Of a stretch of DNA of 64,000 nucleotides, positions 36,934 to 45,666 are shown piece after piece. Origin of the DNA: Cognaticolwellia aestuarii (GTDB lineage Bacteria > Pseudomonadota > Gammaproteobacteria > Enterobacterales > Alteromonadaceae); assembly GCF_002000025.1 (NCBI RefSeq), contig NZ_MUZV01000001.1, forward strand, positions 62,001 to 126,000, written 5' to 3'. Under the pieces are notes generated by a model. It made no database searches, had not been told where the DNA came from, and saw nothing but the letters and a program-made list of their open reading frames with translations. Positions within the stretch are counted from its first letter, which is position 1, and every line of letters starts with the position of its first letter. Both the position numbers and the translations under genes were made by a program.

Positions 36934-37749
36934 TCATGCAACCAAAGATAATGAATATTTGTGGACGCAAACAATTCCGTCATATGAACTAACAACTAGT
37001 AAAAATTCATCTTCATATATAACCTCTCCTGCTTCATAAAGATGAACGCACTCCACGGCTTCTATATGTTTGGCATTCCAAAAGAGGTTATTTAATCTAA
37101 GAATTAAACCCAAAAAACCAAAACTGCGAAGCTTGCTGTTAATGTCTAATGTTGGTTGCTTCCAATCTAGTATCCGCTCTCCTATATCTATTCGTGGAAA
37201 ATATGAATAATCAGTTTGAGGCTTAGCATTTTTATAATGACATTCGACATCCGAAAGAAAGGTCTTTATCAAATTGACAGCTTCAATATGCATTTTGACC
37301 ATTACAGTTGTGATGGATTCATTTGTTTGAATGGGGACATCAGACTGAAGAATCACGTCTCCACCATCTACCACATTCGTTAACTTATGAATTGATACAC
37401 CTGAATGTTCTGGATACTTTAATAAGTACGGTAATGGAGTTGGCCCCCTGCCTTTTGGCAACCTTGATGGGTGTATGTTAATCGCATACTTAACACCTGT
37501 TTCAGGTAATATATGCAGATACTCAGCTACTATGAACATTTCTACACCCATAGAAATCAAATGTTCAAGCTCTTCACTCATAGGCTTATTTTTGAATAAG
37601 GGAATTTGATGTGTTTCGCACAATTTTGATATAGCCGAAGACGTAAAATCGGGCGAGTTAATGTAAACTCTTTCAATTTCAAAGCCGTCCTTAATTAAAT
37701 ATTTTAAGCACGAAGAAAACATATTATTGCCAAAGTAAACTATTCTCAT
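36934..37749 (-). CDS. Formyltransferase-family protein
   Basis: This is a 271-residue Fmt/PurN-type fold: MRIVYFGNNMFSSCLKYL (N-terminal strand-loop), then the formyltransferase signature INIHPSRLPKGRGPTPLPYL with the catalytic Asn91 and His93, and the Asp of VDGGDVI (about 128-131). The C-terminal part (about 200-271) resembles the OB-like tail of sugar N-formyltransferases such as ArnA-N. It would transfer a formyl group from N10-formyl-THF to an amino-sugar or similar amine. It has no partner sugar genes here, which is odd. It is upstream of the truncated sensor gene on the same strand. Confidence 0.82.
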   Translation of the reverse strand: MRIVYFGNNMFSSCLKYLIKDGFEIERVYINSPDFTSSAISKLCETHQIPLFKNKPMSEELEHLISMGVEMFIVAEYLHILPETGVKYAINIHPSRLPKGRGPTPLPYLLKYPEHSGVSIHKLTNVVDGGDVILQSDVPIQTNESITTVMVKMHIEAVNLIKTFLSDVECHYKNAKPQTDYSYFPRIDIGERILDWKQPTLDINSKLRSFGFLGLILRLNNLFWNAKHIEAVECVHLYEAGEVIYEDEFLLVVSSYDGIVCVHKYSLSLVA

Positions 37750-37928
37750 AATCCGAACCTCAACTCAAAAAAAGAGGTGTGATAATTATCAATAGGACCT
37801 AAAGTGACGTTAAACTCGTAAAAATCTGAGTACTTTTTCTTCTCTATTTTTTTCACTTCAAAGTCCTATTCAATTCATTTAAAGGCTTAAGCTAACCAGT
37901 CATCATGCCTTGTAGTTTTAAACAATTA

Positions 37929-38411
37929 TCACTTATTATCTCTACTAGAGGAGTGGGTATGCACAACCTTCCAGTTACCATTTACTTTGCGAAATAAGAA
38001 TGTTTGAAATCCTTTTTTGTCGAATGTTTTGCCACTTTTATTCACTTTGCCCTTTATACGCGTGTCAGCAATTGCCCACGCAAAAGATTTATCCTCGCCC
38101 TCAAAGTGAACTTCTATTTCACTAAAACTCAATTTTAAGTATTCCAAAGCATCCTTTTCAGGCTCTACGTGATGCTCGACTAGCGAATCTAACCCTGCAT
38201 TTTGTCCTCCTCCTTCGATATAACGTGCCCCCTCAAAATCTAAAAAGTTACGTCGAAACGGCAATCCATCACCATTTTCCCAGCCATACTTGATGCTTTT
38301 AATCACATCAACAATCGCCTTTTTGTCTTTATTACTATGATCTCTATCATCATGAGCCACAGCCGATATACTGATGATAAGTGCAATAAAAGTTGCAATA
38401 AATTTTCTCAT
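37929..38411 (-). CDS. Secreted NTF2/DUF4440-like protein 1
   Basis: This 160-residue protein has a signal peptide (cleaved after AVA, about residue 19) followed by a His/Asp-rich start [12 protein letters not shown] that could bind metal. The NTF2-like domain follows ([34 protein letters not shown] ... [23 protein letters not shown]). The C-terminal [11 protein letters not shown] is the DUF4440 hallmark. It is a diverged paralogue of the next gene and lies 28 bp after it. A periplasmic copper-related role is inferred from context. Confidence 0.78.
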   Translation of the reverse strand: MRKFIATFIALIISISAVAHDDRDHSNKDKKAIVDVIKSIKYGWENGDGLPFRRNFLDFEGARYIEGGGQNAGLDSLVEHHVEPEKDALEYLKLSFSEIEVHFEGEDKSFAWAIADTRIKGKVNKSGKTFDKKGFQTFLFRKVNGNWKVVHTHSSSRDNK

Positions 38412-38439
38412 TTTTAACCTCTGAATTATTATGTTTAAA

Positions 38440-38946
38440 TTAATGGGACCAATGGATATGAGCTATTTTCCATTTCCCATCTTTTTTCAAAAGAACCATA
38501 CTTTCCATGCCTTCACTGTTCACTTCTTTTCCTTTAAACTCTCCAGTCAACTTTGTTCTAGACATAGAAAAAGCTGTCTGTCCTACCTCTCTTACTTCAT
38601 GTTCAAGTATTTTTACTTCAAGTTGAGCCAAATATTTCATGTCAGCCAGCATGTGGTGGTTTGCATAATCATCGGCTGAGCGTTCAACTCTACCTCCTTC
38701 ATAAATGATGACATTATCAGCTAAAAATCCGCGTGCTTTACTCTTATCGTTGGCCTGTATAGCTTGATGAAATTGCATAACAACCTTACCTGCACTACTT
38801 GTTAGCACAGGCAATTCATCACGTTTATTCGCACTATTTCCTTCGCTTGTATGAGCGGTTACAACATTGCTCATGGTTAAGAACATTAACGAAACTGTGG
38901 TTAGCATTATCGAAATATTTTTCATTTTGTTTCTGTCTTTCCTCAT
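38440..38946 (-). CDS. Secreted NTF2/DUF4440-like protein 2
   Basis: This 168-residue protein has a signal peptide (to about VVTA) and the DUF4440 fold: [49 protein letters not shown], and the end [14 protein letters not shown]. The conserved C-terminal H-I-H resembles the T-H-S of its neighbour. The ATG at 38946 overlaps the cytochrome c stop (TAATG). A second ATG seven codons later (MKNISIML) is preceded by AGGAAAG and could be the real start. It is in the same transcript as the cytochrome c. Confidence 0.8.
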   Translation of the reverse strand: MRKDRNKMKNISIMLTTVSLMFLTMSNVVTAHTSEGNSANKRDELPVLTSSAGKVVMQFHQAIQANDKSKARGFLADNVIIYEGGRVERSADDYANHHMLADMKYLAQLEVKILEHEVREVGQTAFSMSRTKLTGEFKGKEVNSEGMESMVLLKKDGKWKIAHIHWSH

Positions 38947-39470
38947 TAGTCTATGGCTGTTAGTACTTGATATTGCTCAGGCGTTAAAGTCGGTAACCGC
39001 TTAATAAAAGCAACCATGGCCCATATTCTTTCATCACTGTGAGTTTTACCCCAAGCTGGCATCCCTGAAGCTTTTATGCCATGTTTAATCACCCAAAAAT
39101 TCTTCCTTGCAAGCTCTTCATCAGTACCGTGTTGATGAGTTTCATGCGAAATACTTAAATTAGGTGGTTGAGGATACAGCCCAATGCTCATATCACTTTC
39201 TTCTAATCCAGGTTTTAGATGACAGCTTGAGCACATATATTCATAATCTGCTCCTCCCATTAACAACAACTCAGGACTTTCCAAATCAGGTACTTTGATA
39301 TGTTGAGCCGATTTCTTTATGGATGCCTCCCTAGTTTCTTCAAGAAGCCAATAAACAATGTCACTGTGAGGTTCATCTGCGGCTACATTCACTATCCCTG
39401 AATACATGACAGTGGCTGCACTAGCTCCTCCCAATAGCAATAATATCAATAGAATTTTAAGAGCTTTCAT
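38946..39470 (-). CDS. Membrane-anchored monohaem cytochrome c
   Basis: This 174-residue protein has one N-terminal uncleaved or cleaved hydrophobic segment (residues 4-24) and a class I cytochrome c domain. The haem site is C80-S-S-C83-H84. A methionine ligand is likely in SGMPAWG, and the C-terminal helix reads DERIWAMVAFIKRLPTL. It is periplasmic. It lies just past the stem-loop that follows the copper operon and could accept or donate electrons to the PepSY/NqrF-like reductase. That link is an inference. Confidence 0.88.
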   Translation of the reverse strand: MKALKILLILLLLGGASAATVMYSGIVNVAADEPHSDIVYWLLEETREASIKKSAQHIKVPDLESPELLLMGGADYEYMCSSCHLKPGLEESDMSIGLYPQPPNLSISHETHQHGTDEELARKNFWVIKHGIKASGMPAWGKTHSDERIWAMVAFIKRLPTLTPEQYQVLTAID

Positions 39471-39486
39471 AACAATTCCTTACTTT

Positions 39487-39524
39487 AAAAGTCACTTAAT
39501 ACGAGCTTCAATTAAGTGACTTTT
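39487..39524 (-). terminator. 14-bp stem-loop between Met/His-repeat gene and cytochrome c
   Basis: AAAAGTCACTTAAT (39487-39500) and ATTAAGTGACTTTT (39511-39524) form a perfect 14-bp stem with a 10-nt loop, running into U residues on the minus strand. It probably ends or attenuates the cus operon transcript and leaves the cytochrome c/NTF2 genes at lower level or under their own promoter. Confidence 0.7.
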
Positions 39525-39566
39525 AATATTTAATTAATGGTTCTGGTGATCATCACTATTAGCTTA

Positions 39567-39899
39567 TTAATTTTCCTTTTTTTCCATTTTACTGTGATCC
39601 ATTCCTTTCATTTTACTGTGATCCATTCCTTTCATTTTACTGTGATCCATTTCTTTCATTTTGCTGTGATCCATTTTCTCCATTGAAGATTTTGATTGCT
39701 TCATACACTTTTTCATCATTGCAACTGCAACAGGGTCTTTCATATCCATCTTGCTATGATCCATTTTGCTACAATCAGCTTTTTCTGCTTTTTTTGCATG
39801 CATTTTCGGATCATGAGCGGATGCATTCATTGATAAAGTAATTGCTGGTACTAATATCAAAGCGATTTTGCCTACAGTTTTAATAAAGTTAGTTTTCAT
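39567..39899 (-). CDS. Periplasmic Met/His-rich repeat protein (MDHSKM), probable copper binding
   Basis: This 110-residue protein has a signal peptide (cleaved after ASA, about residue 28). The mature chain is His/Met/Lys-rich: [27 protein letters not shown], then four MDHSKM-type repeats of 8 residues ([16 protein letters not shown] x2, MDHSKMEK). MDHSxM repeats bind Cu(I)/Ag(I) in proteins such as SilE, PcoE and CopA-family multicopper oxidases. It is the last gene of the cus operon, 32 bp after the PepSY/reductase fusion, so it likely buffers copper in the periplasm. Confidence 0.85.
   Translation of the reverse strand: MKTNFIKTVGKIALILVPAITLSMNASAHDPKMHAKKAEKADCSKMDHSKMDMKDPVAVAMMKKCMKQSKSSMEKMDHSKMKEMDHSKMKGMDHSKMKGMDHSKMEKKEN
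39581..39677 (-). repeat. Tandem 24-bp repeat encoding MDHSKMKG
   Basis: About four near-identical 24-bp units, differing by a few substitutions. They encode the metal-binding octapeptides of the repeat protein. The high DNA-level identity suggests recent expansion by slippage. Confidence 0.85.
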
Positions 39900-39931
39900 G
39901 GTTTTCTCCTACGTTAGTGATTAAGGTTAAT

Positions 39932-41782
39932 TTATATAAATTCATCGAATGCAATATTAGTTGCATCAACATTCTTAGTTTTCAAAAGATTTATCGTTGC
40001 CGACATCATATTCGGTGGGCCGCATAGATAAAATTCAACACCATCAATTTGACAAATCTTGTTAATATTTGATGTGAGTAAATCTTGAACATACCCCTTT
40101 GCTCCTGACCAGTTCTTATGCGGCCTAGACAAAACAGGGTAGTAAAAAAAATTTGGATATTTTCTAGAAAGCCTGTAAAGCTCATCTTTATATAACAAGT
40201 CCTCCTCAGTTCTAGCACCATAGAAAAAATAGATACCTCTAGTTTCCTTTCTTTCTTTTTGGTAGAAGCACAATTGCTCTTCAATCAATGATTTCAATGG
40301 TGCCATTCCAGAGCCTGCTCCGATAAGCATCATTGTTTTATTACTTGAAGGTTTAGCGTGAAAATCTTCAAATGGACCAGCCGCTTCTATTGTTTGCCCT
40401 AGCCCCAAATTGCATATGTAGCTAGAACCTACACCGGGATATATACTTTTATTTGGAGCATTTTGAATTTTGACGGTAAACTTTAACTCGTTAGTACCAG
40501 CTTCAATCTGCCCATCACCATTAGCTAGAGAATAGCTTCGACTACAAGCTTGATGCTCATACTCAAAATACTCAATATCACGCCAATGGTATTTGAAAGC
40601 GTCAGGAAGACGCGCTGGTATAGATATTCCTTTAGCTGGTGGTATATAGAAACGAAGATGAGCACCTGCTTTGAATTTTAATTTCTCACCACCAAGCACT
40701 TTAAAACGCAACTCTTTTATATAGGGACTAATAAACTCACTATGCGTTAATTCAAGAAGGTATTTTTTGGCTTTAGTAACGTCAATTAATGTTAGCCTCT
40801 TTGTTTCTGTTGCATCATGTTGACAAGCCAATCTGTAACCTTGTTGCAATTGTTCCTTTGTTAAAAGTACATGCTCTGCTGAAGTGACTTTAACACTGCT
40901 ATCAAGACGTACTTTACATTGGCCACAAGTCCCGCCACCGCCACAGGTTGATGACAAAGCAATATCATGATCAATTAAACCGTCAAGTAAGTTGGTATTA
41001 GTAGCTAAATCGAATTCCCCGATAAGCTCCAGATCTTTATCAAATAGCGCCAAAGTTCGACTTTTGTTGCCAAAGCGAACTTTGTATTGACCATTAAAGA
41101 GCAGCTCAATAGTCCAAATAAAGCCAGTTAAGGAAAAGAAAAGCGTGAAAAGAGAAAATAAAATGATTTGAACATTATTGAAGCTTCCTTCAGTGCCATA
41201 ATCCATAAAGTGAAGCATAAAGAAAATATCAACAAACCGTTTATCATCATTACTGTGTTTAATTATTCGACCAGAACCAGCATCAATATAAACGCTAGTT
41301 TGAATATAATCAGCATAGTTAACTTGCCACACTTCATTTTGCTCACGAGGTATATCTTCATATGGAGGTGATAATTTAACTGCATTTTTAATCACACCTT
41401 TACCATTGTAGGAAGACTGAGCCAGTTTTCTAACCATAGTTTCATCAATAACGACTGGCTCAGCGGTGTACGCATCAACCAAAGAGTAGTCATTGTCAAA
41501 ATGGCTATATAAACCTTTATTATGAGTTAACAAATAGTAAGGGTGCTCTAATAGTGATATTTGTTTTAACGATACGACTTGTTTTGATTGAGATAAGACA
41601 AGCTGTGGTTCAACTAACCTATTAATATCAACTTGGGCAACAACGGGAGTTTGTTTATATTGATTTCCTGAAGCCTTTTGATGATCCATCAAATTAAAAT
41701 ATAAGCCTGTTCCTAACCATACTAGTAGTTGTAGGCCAACCAACAAGGATAGCCACTTATGTAGCTTTTTAAGGAGTAACAT
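39932..41782 (-). CDS. PepSY-TM / [2Fe-2S] / FAD-NADH reductase fusion (NqrF-like)
   Basis: This 616-residue protein is a chimera of two known modules. Residues 1-235 are a PepSY-type membrane domain (LHKWLSLLVGLQLLVWLGTGLY; TM1 about 10-30, TM2 about 203-228, His8 and His191 near the helices, periplasmic PepSY loop between). Residues 240-330 are a plant-type [2Fe-2S] ferredoxin with Cys280-x5-Cys286-x2-Cys289-x30-Cys320, the NqrF spacing. Residues 340-616 are an FAD/NAD(P) reductase (RSYSLAN, LIGAGSGMAPL, YLCGPPNMM ... FDEF, as in NqrF). It should pass electrons from cytoplasmic NADH into the membrane and perhaps outward. Its start overlaps the upstream PepSY gene by one base. Confidence 0.9.
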   Translation of the reverse strand: MLLLKKLHKWLSLLVGLQLLVWLGTGLYFNLMDHQKASGNQYKQTPVVAQVDINRLVEPQLVLSQSKQVVSLKQISLLEHPYYLLTHNKGLYSHFDNDYSLVDAYTAEPVVIDETMVRKLAQSSYNGKGVIKNAVKLSPPYEDIPREQNEVWQVNYADYIQTSVYIDAGSGRIIKHSNDDKRFVDIFFMLHFMDYGTEGSFNNVQIILFSLFTLFFSLTGFIWTIELLFNGQYKVRFGNKSRTLALFDKDLELIGEFDLATNTNLLDGLIDHDIALSSTCGGGGTCGQCKVRLDSSVKVTSAEHVLLTKEQLQQGYRLACQHDATETKRLTLIDVTKAKKYLLELTHSEFISPYIKELRFKVLGGEKLKFKAGAHLRFYIPPAKGISIPARLPDAFKYHWRDIEYFEYEHQACSRSYSLANGDGQIEAGTNELKFTVKIQNAPNKSIYPGVGSSYICNLGLGQTIEAAGPFEDFHAKPSSNKTMMLIGAGSGMAPLKSLIEEQLCFYQKERKETRGIYFFYGARTEEDLLYKDELYRLSRKYPNFFYYPVLSRPHKNWSGAKGYVQDLLTSNINKICQIDGVEFYLCGPPNMMSATINLLKTKNVDATNIAFDEFI

Positions 41783-42507
41783 TATCTAGCTACTCCCATA
41801 CTTTTATCTAATGTATTTTTTGCTCTGTTTTTGAAAATAACAAAGTAACTCAATACACCACCAGTAATTGCCGCAAAAATAGAAAAAAGTGTGAACCAAA
41901 AAAGTAGTTTATTACTTGGATCTTCTTCTTCGTAATCCATGACATGCAAACTAAACATCAAATCAAAGATTCGCCAAAATTCATGTCGCTTACTGACAAG
42001 CTTTCCTGTTTGAGCTGAAACATATATCGACGGACTGCCAAAATCATCAAAGTTAACCCGCCAAGCAGGTAATGCTCGACGGCTTAATTCAAACGGTGGA
42101 TTATCTGTAATTAGTTCAGACTCAAGGACCGCACCATCACCACTGTAATAGTGTTTTGCAGCGCTAATAGCTACGACTTTGTTTAAGGGAGAAATCTTCT
42201 CCCCATTACTAGCATTTACAACATATTTTTCGTCATGCTCTGTAAAACGATAAACGGCTTGCTCTATAAAAACTTCAACGGCAATGTTTTTTGCGTCAGG
42301 ATATTGCTTAGCTAATGCAGATAATGGGTAAGTAATTTCATCCACATTAACTTTAGCTTGGTGATTAACCACCAAACTATCACCATGGATATAGTCAATA
42401 TCAAAAATAACCATATAGGCACCTGATATCGACCAAATCAAAAACTGCAAGCCTAAAAACAACATCAACCACCGATGAAGTTTCCGGCTAACCTTCAACG
42501 TTTTCAT
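41782..42507 (-). CDS. PepSY-TM membrane protein
   Basis: This 241-residue protein has TM1 (about 10-32; RKLHRWLMLFLGLQFLIWSISGAYM), a periplasmic PepSY domain and TM2 (about 205-227). His residues near both helices (LHRW, LHVMDYEEEDP) match those of the fusion protein and could bind haem b. It is clearly paralogous to the N-terminal half of the next gene. It lies 3 bp after cusA and 1 bp overlapping the fusion gene, inside the operon. A role as the second half of a transmembrane reductase is inferred. Confidence 0.88.
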   Translation of the reverse strand: MKTLKVSRKLHRWLMLFLGLQFLIWSISGAYMVIFDIDYIHGDSLVVNHQAKVNVDEITYPLSALAKQYPDAKNIAVEVFIEQAVYRFTEHDEKYVVNASNGEKISPLNKVVAISAAKHYYSGDGAVLESELITDNPPFELSRRALPAWRVNFDDFGSPSIYVSAQTGKLVSKRHEFWRIFDLMFSLHVMDYEEEDPSNKLLFWFTLFSIFAAITGGVLSYFVIFKNRAKNTLDKSMGVAR

Positions 42508-42510
42508 GCT

Positions 42511-45500
42511 CTATGCCTTGCTCGAAACATTTTTAATCGATGACGAACGCCACAAATAAAATAATGCAGGTAGAACAAGTAAAGTTAAAATCACCGCACT
42601 TAGCATTCCACCAACCATAGGTGCTGCAATACGACTCATCACTTCAGAACCAGTACCTGTGCCATATAATATTGGCAATAAGCCAACGATTATAGCTGCT
42701 GCGGTCATCATGACAGGACGTACACGTAAGCCTGCACCATGTAACACCGCTTGAAGCACATCAGCCTTCGTTGTTGAAATATCCTTTGACTGATGATCAT
42801 TAATCATTTCGTGATAAGCCTGATTCAAATAAACCAACATAATCACACCTATCTCAACAGCAACCCCCGCTAGCGCGATAAAACCAACACCTACAGCGAC
42901 AGAGAAGTTGTAGCCTTGGATATACATCAACCAAATACTACCCACCATAGCCAAAGGTAGAGTTCCCATGATCATTGCCACTTCAATAACATTTCTGAAG
43001 TTCAGATAAAGTAGAATAATAATAATGAACAAGGTTAACGGCACTACATAAGTCAATTTAGCTTTGGCACGTTGCATATACTCATATTGACCAGCCCACG
43101 CAATTGAGTAGCCAGCAGGAAGTTTTAACTTATCTTCAACAACCTTTTGTGCATCAACAACGTAACTACCAACATCCACACCTTCAATGTCTACAAATGC
43201 CCAACCATTTAATCTTGCATTTTCTGACTTTATTCCCGGAGGGCCGTCTTCAACGAGCACATTCGCAACATCGCCTAATGAGATCCTTTGTCCATTTGGT
43301 GTCACTATTGGTAGCAAAGATAATGTTTCAGGCGAATCACGATAGTCTTGTGGGTAACGTAAACTCACTGGATAGCGCTCTAAGCCTTCAACAGTTTTGG
43401 TGACATTCATACCACCAATGGCCGTAGCAACAACCTGCTGAATTTCGCTAATATTTAAACCATAACGAGCTGCTTTAGCGCGTTGTATATCAACTTTAAC
43501 GTAACGCCCACCAGCTACACGCTCTGAATATACTGATGCTGTTCCAGGTACATCTTTCAAAATAACTTCTAATTGTTTACCGATGTCCTGAATTACCGAT
43601 AAGTCAGGTCCTGCGACTTTAATACCAACAGGTGTCTTAATACCCGTAGCTAACATATCAATACGTGTTTTTATTGGCATCACCCACGCATTAGTTACCC
43701 CAGGGAGCTTAACTAAACCATCTAGCTCTTTTTTCAAACTCTCAGTAGTAACACCTTCTCGCCACTCTGAACGAGGCTTTAATTGAATAAAAGTTTCAAT
43801 CATTGTTAAAGGCGCTGGATCAGTAGCAGTTTCCGCTCTACCTACTTTACCAAACACAGTTTTAACTTCTGGAACTGTTTTAATCAGCTTATCCGTTTGT
43901 TGTAACAGTTGACGTGCTTGCCCTATCGAAATACCAGGATAAGTTGTAGGCATATACATTAAGTCACCTTCATCAAGTGGAGGGATAAATTCACTACCAA
44001 TCTTGTCAAGTGGATATATACCAATAGCAAGAACTGCCAATGCTGCTACTAAAGTTGTCTTTGGAAAACGTAATACCGTTTTTAGAGCAGGCATATAGAT
44101 AAAGGTTAAAAAGCGATTCACCGGGTTTTTATGCTCAGGTAAAACCTTACCCCTTATAAAATACCCCATCAGTACAGGGACTAATGTAATCGCTAATGCC
44201 GCTGATGCTGCCATCGCATACGTTTTAGTAAAGGCAAGCGGAGCAAACATTCGCCCCTCTTGAGCTTCCAAGGTAAAAACAGGAACAAAACTCACCGTAA
44301 TAATTAACAAGCTAAAGAATAGAGCAGGACCAACTTCACTGGCCGACTCCACTACTATTTTCCAGCGGTTTTCATTAGTTAACGGTGTTTTTTCCATGTG
44401 CTTGTGCATATTTTCTATCATTACAATAGCACCGTCGATCATGGCACCAATCGCAATTGCAATCCCTCCTAGCGACATAATATTCGCATTAAGACCTTGC
44501 ATATGCATAACGATAAATGCCGTCAATATCCCTACAGGTAAACTCACAATGGCGACTAGTGACGAGCGGACATGAAATAAGAAAATGATACAAACTAGCG
44601 CCACAACGCCAAATTCTTCTAATAGCTTATAAGCTAAGTTATCAACAGCCCTTTCTATTAATGCAGAGCGATCATAAACAGGAACAATTTCAACCCCTTC
44701 AGGTAAGCCTTTCTTCAATTGCTCTAGCTTTTCTTTAACACCATTAATGACTTGCTGAGCATTTTCTCCAAAGCGCATAACGACGATACCACCAACAGTT
44801 TCTCCTTCACCGTTAAGCTCAGCGATACCTCGACGCATTTGTGGGCCAGTCCCAATATCTGCAACATCTTTTAGTAATAGAGGTGTGCCATTTTCATTGA
44901 CTCCTAAAGGTATATTCTCTAAATCTTCAACACTTTTGAGATAACCAGTTGCTCTAACCATGTACTCGGCTTCTGCCATTTCAACAACAGATGCCCCGAT
45001 CTCTTGGTTACCTTGCTTAATAGCCATTTGAATATGTGAAAGAGGGATCCCAAATGCTCTTAATTTTTCAGGATTAATTCTTACTTGGTATTGCTTAACC
45101 ATACCGCCAAGTGCAGTAACTTCTGATACGCCAGGGACAGTTTGCAATTCATATTTTAAAAACCAATCTTGTAAACTGCGCAATTGACTTAAGTCTTGTT
45201 GACCCGTTTTATCAACTAAGGCGTATAAATATACCCAACCTACGCCTGTAGCATCAGGTCCTAATTGCGGTCGTGCATTGCTGGGTAAGCTAGGGGCTAC
45301 TTGACTTAAATATTCAAGTACTCGCGAACGCGCCCAATACAAATCTGTATCTTCATCAAAGATGACATACACGTAAGAGTCACCAAAAAAAGAATAACCT
45401 CGAACAGTCACTGCGCCAGGAACTGACAGCATGGCAGTAGTCATCGGATAGGTAACCTGGTCTTCAACAACTTGTGGGGCTTGACCAGGGTAACTTGTTT

Positions 45501-45648
45501 TAATAATTACTTGCACATCAGATAAATCAGGCAGTGCATCAATAGGCGTTTTATTAACAGAATATAAACCAATGCCTACGAGTAAAAAGGTAGCGAGTAA
45601 TACAAAAAATCGATTACCAACGGACCAACGTATTATAGAAGCAATCAT
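42511..45648 (-). CDS. cusA: Cu(I)/Ag(I) RND efflux permease CusA
   Basis: This 1045-residue heavy-metal RND pump follows E. coli CusA closely (DALPDLSDVQVIIKTSYPGQAPQVVEDQVTYP; LGPDATGVGW). The three copper-binding methionines of the periplasmic cleft are all present: Met566 (DLMYMPTTYPG), Met616 (APLTMIETFIQLKP) and Met665 (RIDMLATGIK). Their spacing is the same as E. coli M573/M623/M672. TM4 has IAIAIGAMIDGAIVMIEN, the CusA-type proton-relay motif. It expels Cu(I)/Ag(I) from periplasm or cytoplasm through CusC. It is in one operon with cusB 18 bp upstream. Confidence 0.96.
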   Translation of the reverse strand: MIASIIRWSVGNRFFVLLATFLLVGIGLYSVNKTPIDALPDLSDVQVIIKTSYPGQAPQVVEDQVTYPMTTAMLSVPGAVTVRGYSFFGDSYVYVIFDEDTDLYWARSRVLEYLSQVAPSLPSNARPQLGPDATGVGWVYLYALVDKTGQQDLSQLRSLQDWFLKYELQTVPGVSEVTALGGMVKQYQVRINPEKLRAFGIPLSHIQMAIKQGNQEIGASVVEMAEAEYMVRATGYLKSVEDLENIPLGVNENGTPLLLKDVADIGTGPQMRRGIAELNGEGETVGGIVVMRFGENAQQVINGVKEKLEQLKKGLPEGVEIVPVYDRSALIERAVDNLAYKLLEEFGVVALVCIIFLFHVRSSLVAIVSLPVGILTAFIVMHMQGLNANIMSLGGIAIAIGAMIDGAIVMIENMHKHMEKTPLTNENRWKIVVESASEVGPALFFSLLIITVSFVPVFTLEAQEGRMFAPLAFTKTYAMAASAALAITLVPVLMGYFIRGKVLPEHKNPVNRFLTFIYMPALKTVLRFPKTTLVAALAVLAIGIYPLDKIGSEFIPPLDEGDLMYMPTTYPGISIGQARQLLQQTDKLIKTVPEVKTVFGKVGRAETATDPAPLTMIETFIQLKPRSEWREGVTTESLKKELDGLVKLPGVTNAWVMPIKTRIDMLATGIKTPVGIKVAGPDLSVIQDIGKQLEVILKDVPGTASVYSERVAGGRYVKVDIQRAKAARYGLNISEIQQVVATAIGGMNVTKTVEGLERYPVSLRYPQDYRDSPETLSLLPIVTPNGQRISLGDVANVLVEDGPPGIKSENARLNGWAFVDIEGVDVGSYVVDAQKVVEDKLKLPAGYSIAWAGQYEYMQRAKAKLTYVVPLTLFIIIILLYLNFRNVIEVAMIMGTLPLAMVGSIWLMYIQGYNFSVAVGVGFIALAGVAVEIGVIMLVYLNQAYHEMINDHQSKDISTTKADVLQAVLHGAGLRVRPVMMTAAAIIVGLLPILYGTGTGSEVMSRIAAPMVGGMLSAVILTLLVLPALFYLWRSSSIKNVSSKA

Positions 45649-45666
45649 AATAATCTAACTCCTATA

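Noticed and set aside
39581-39677. Possible CRISPR-like array because of regular repeats
   Set aside because: Units are contiguous 24-mers without spacers and are in frame, encoding MDHSKM repeats.
43104-43403. 99-codon plus-strand frame inside cusA
   Set aside because: Antisense shadow of a strongly conserved pump gene; Gln/His-rich composition results from the complementary codons.
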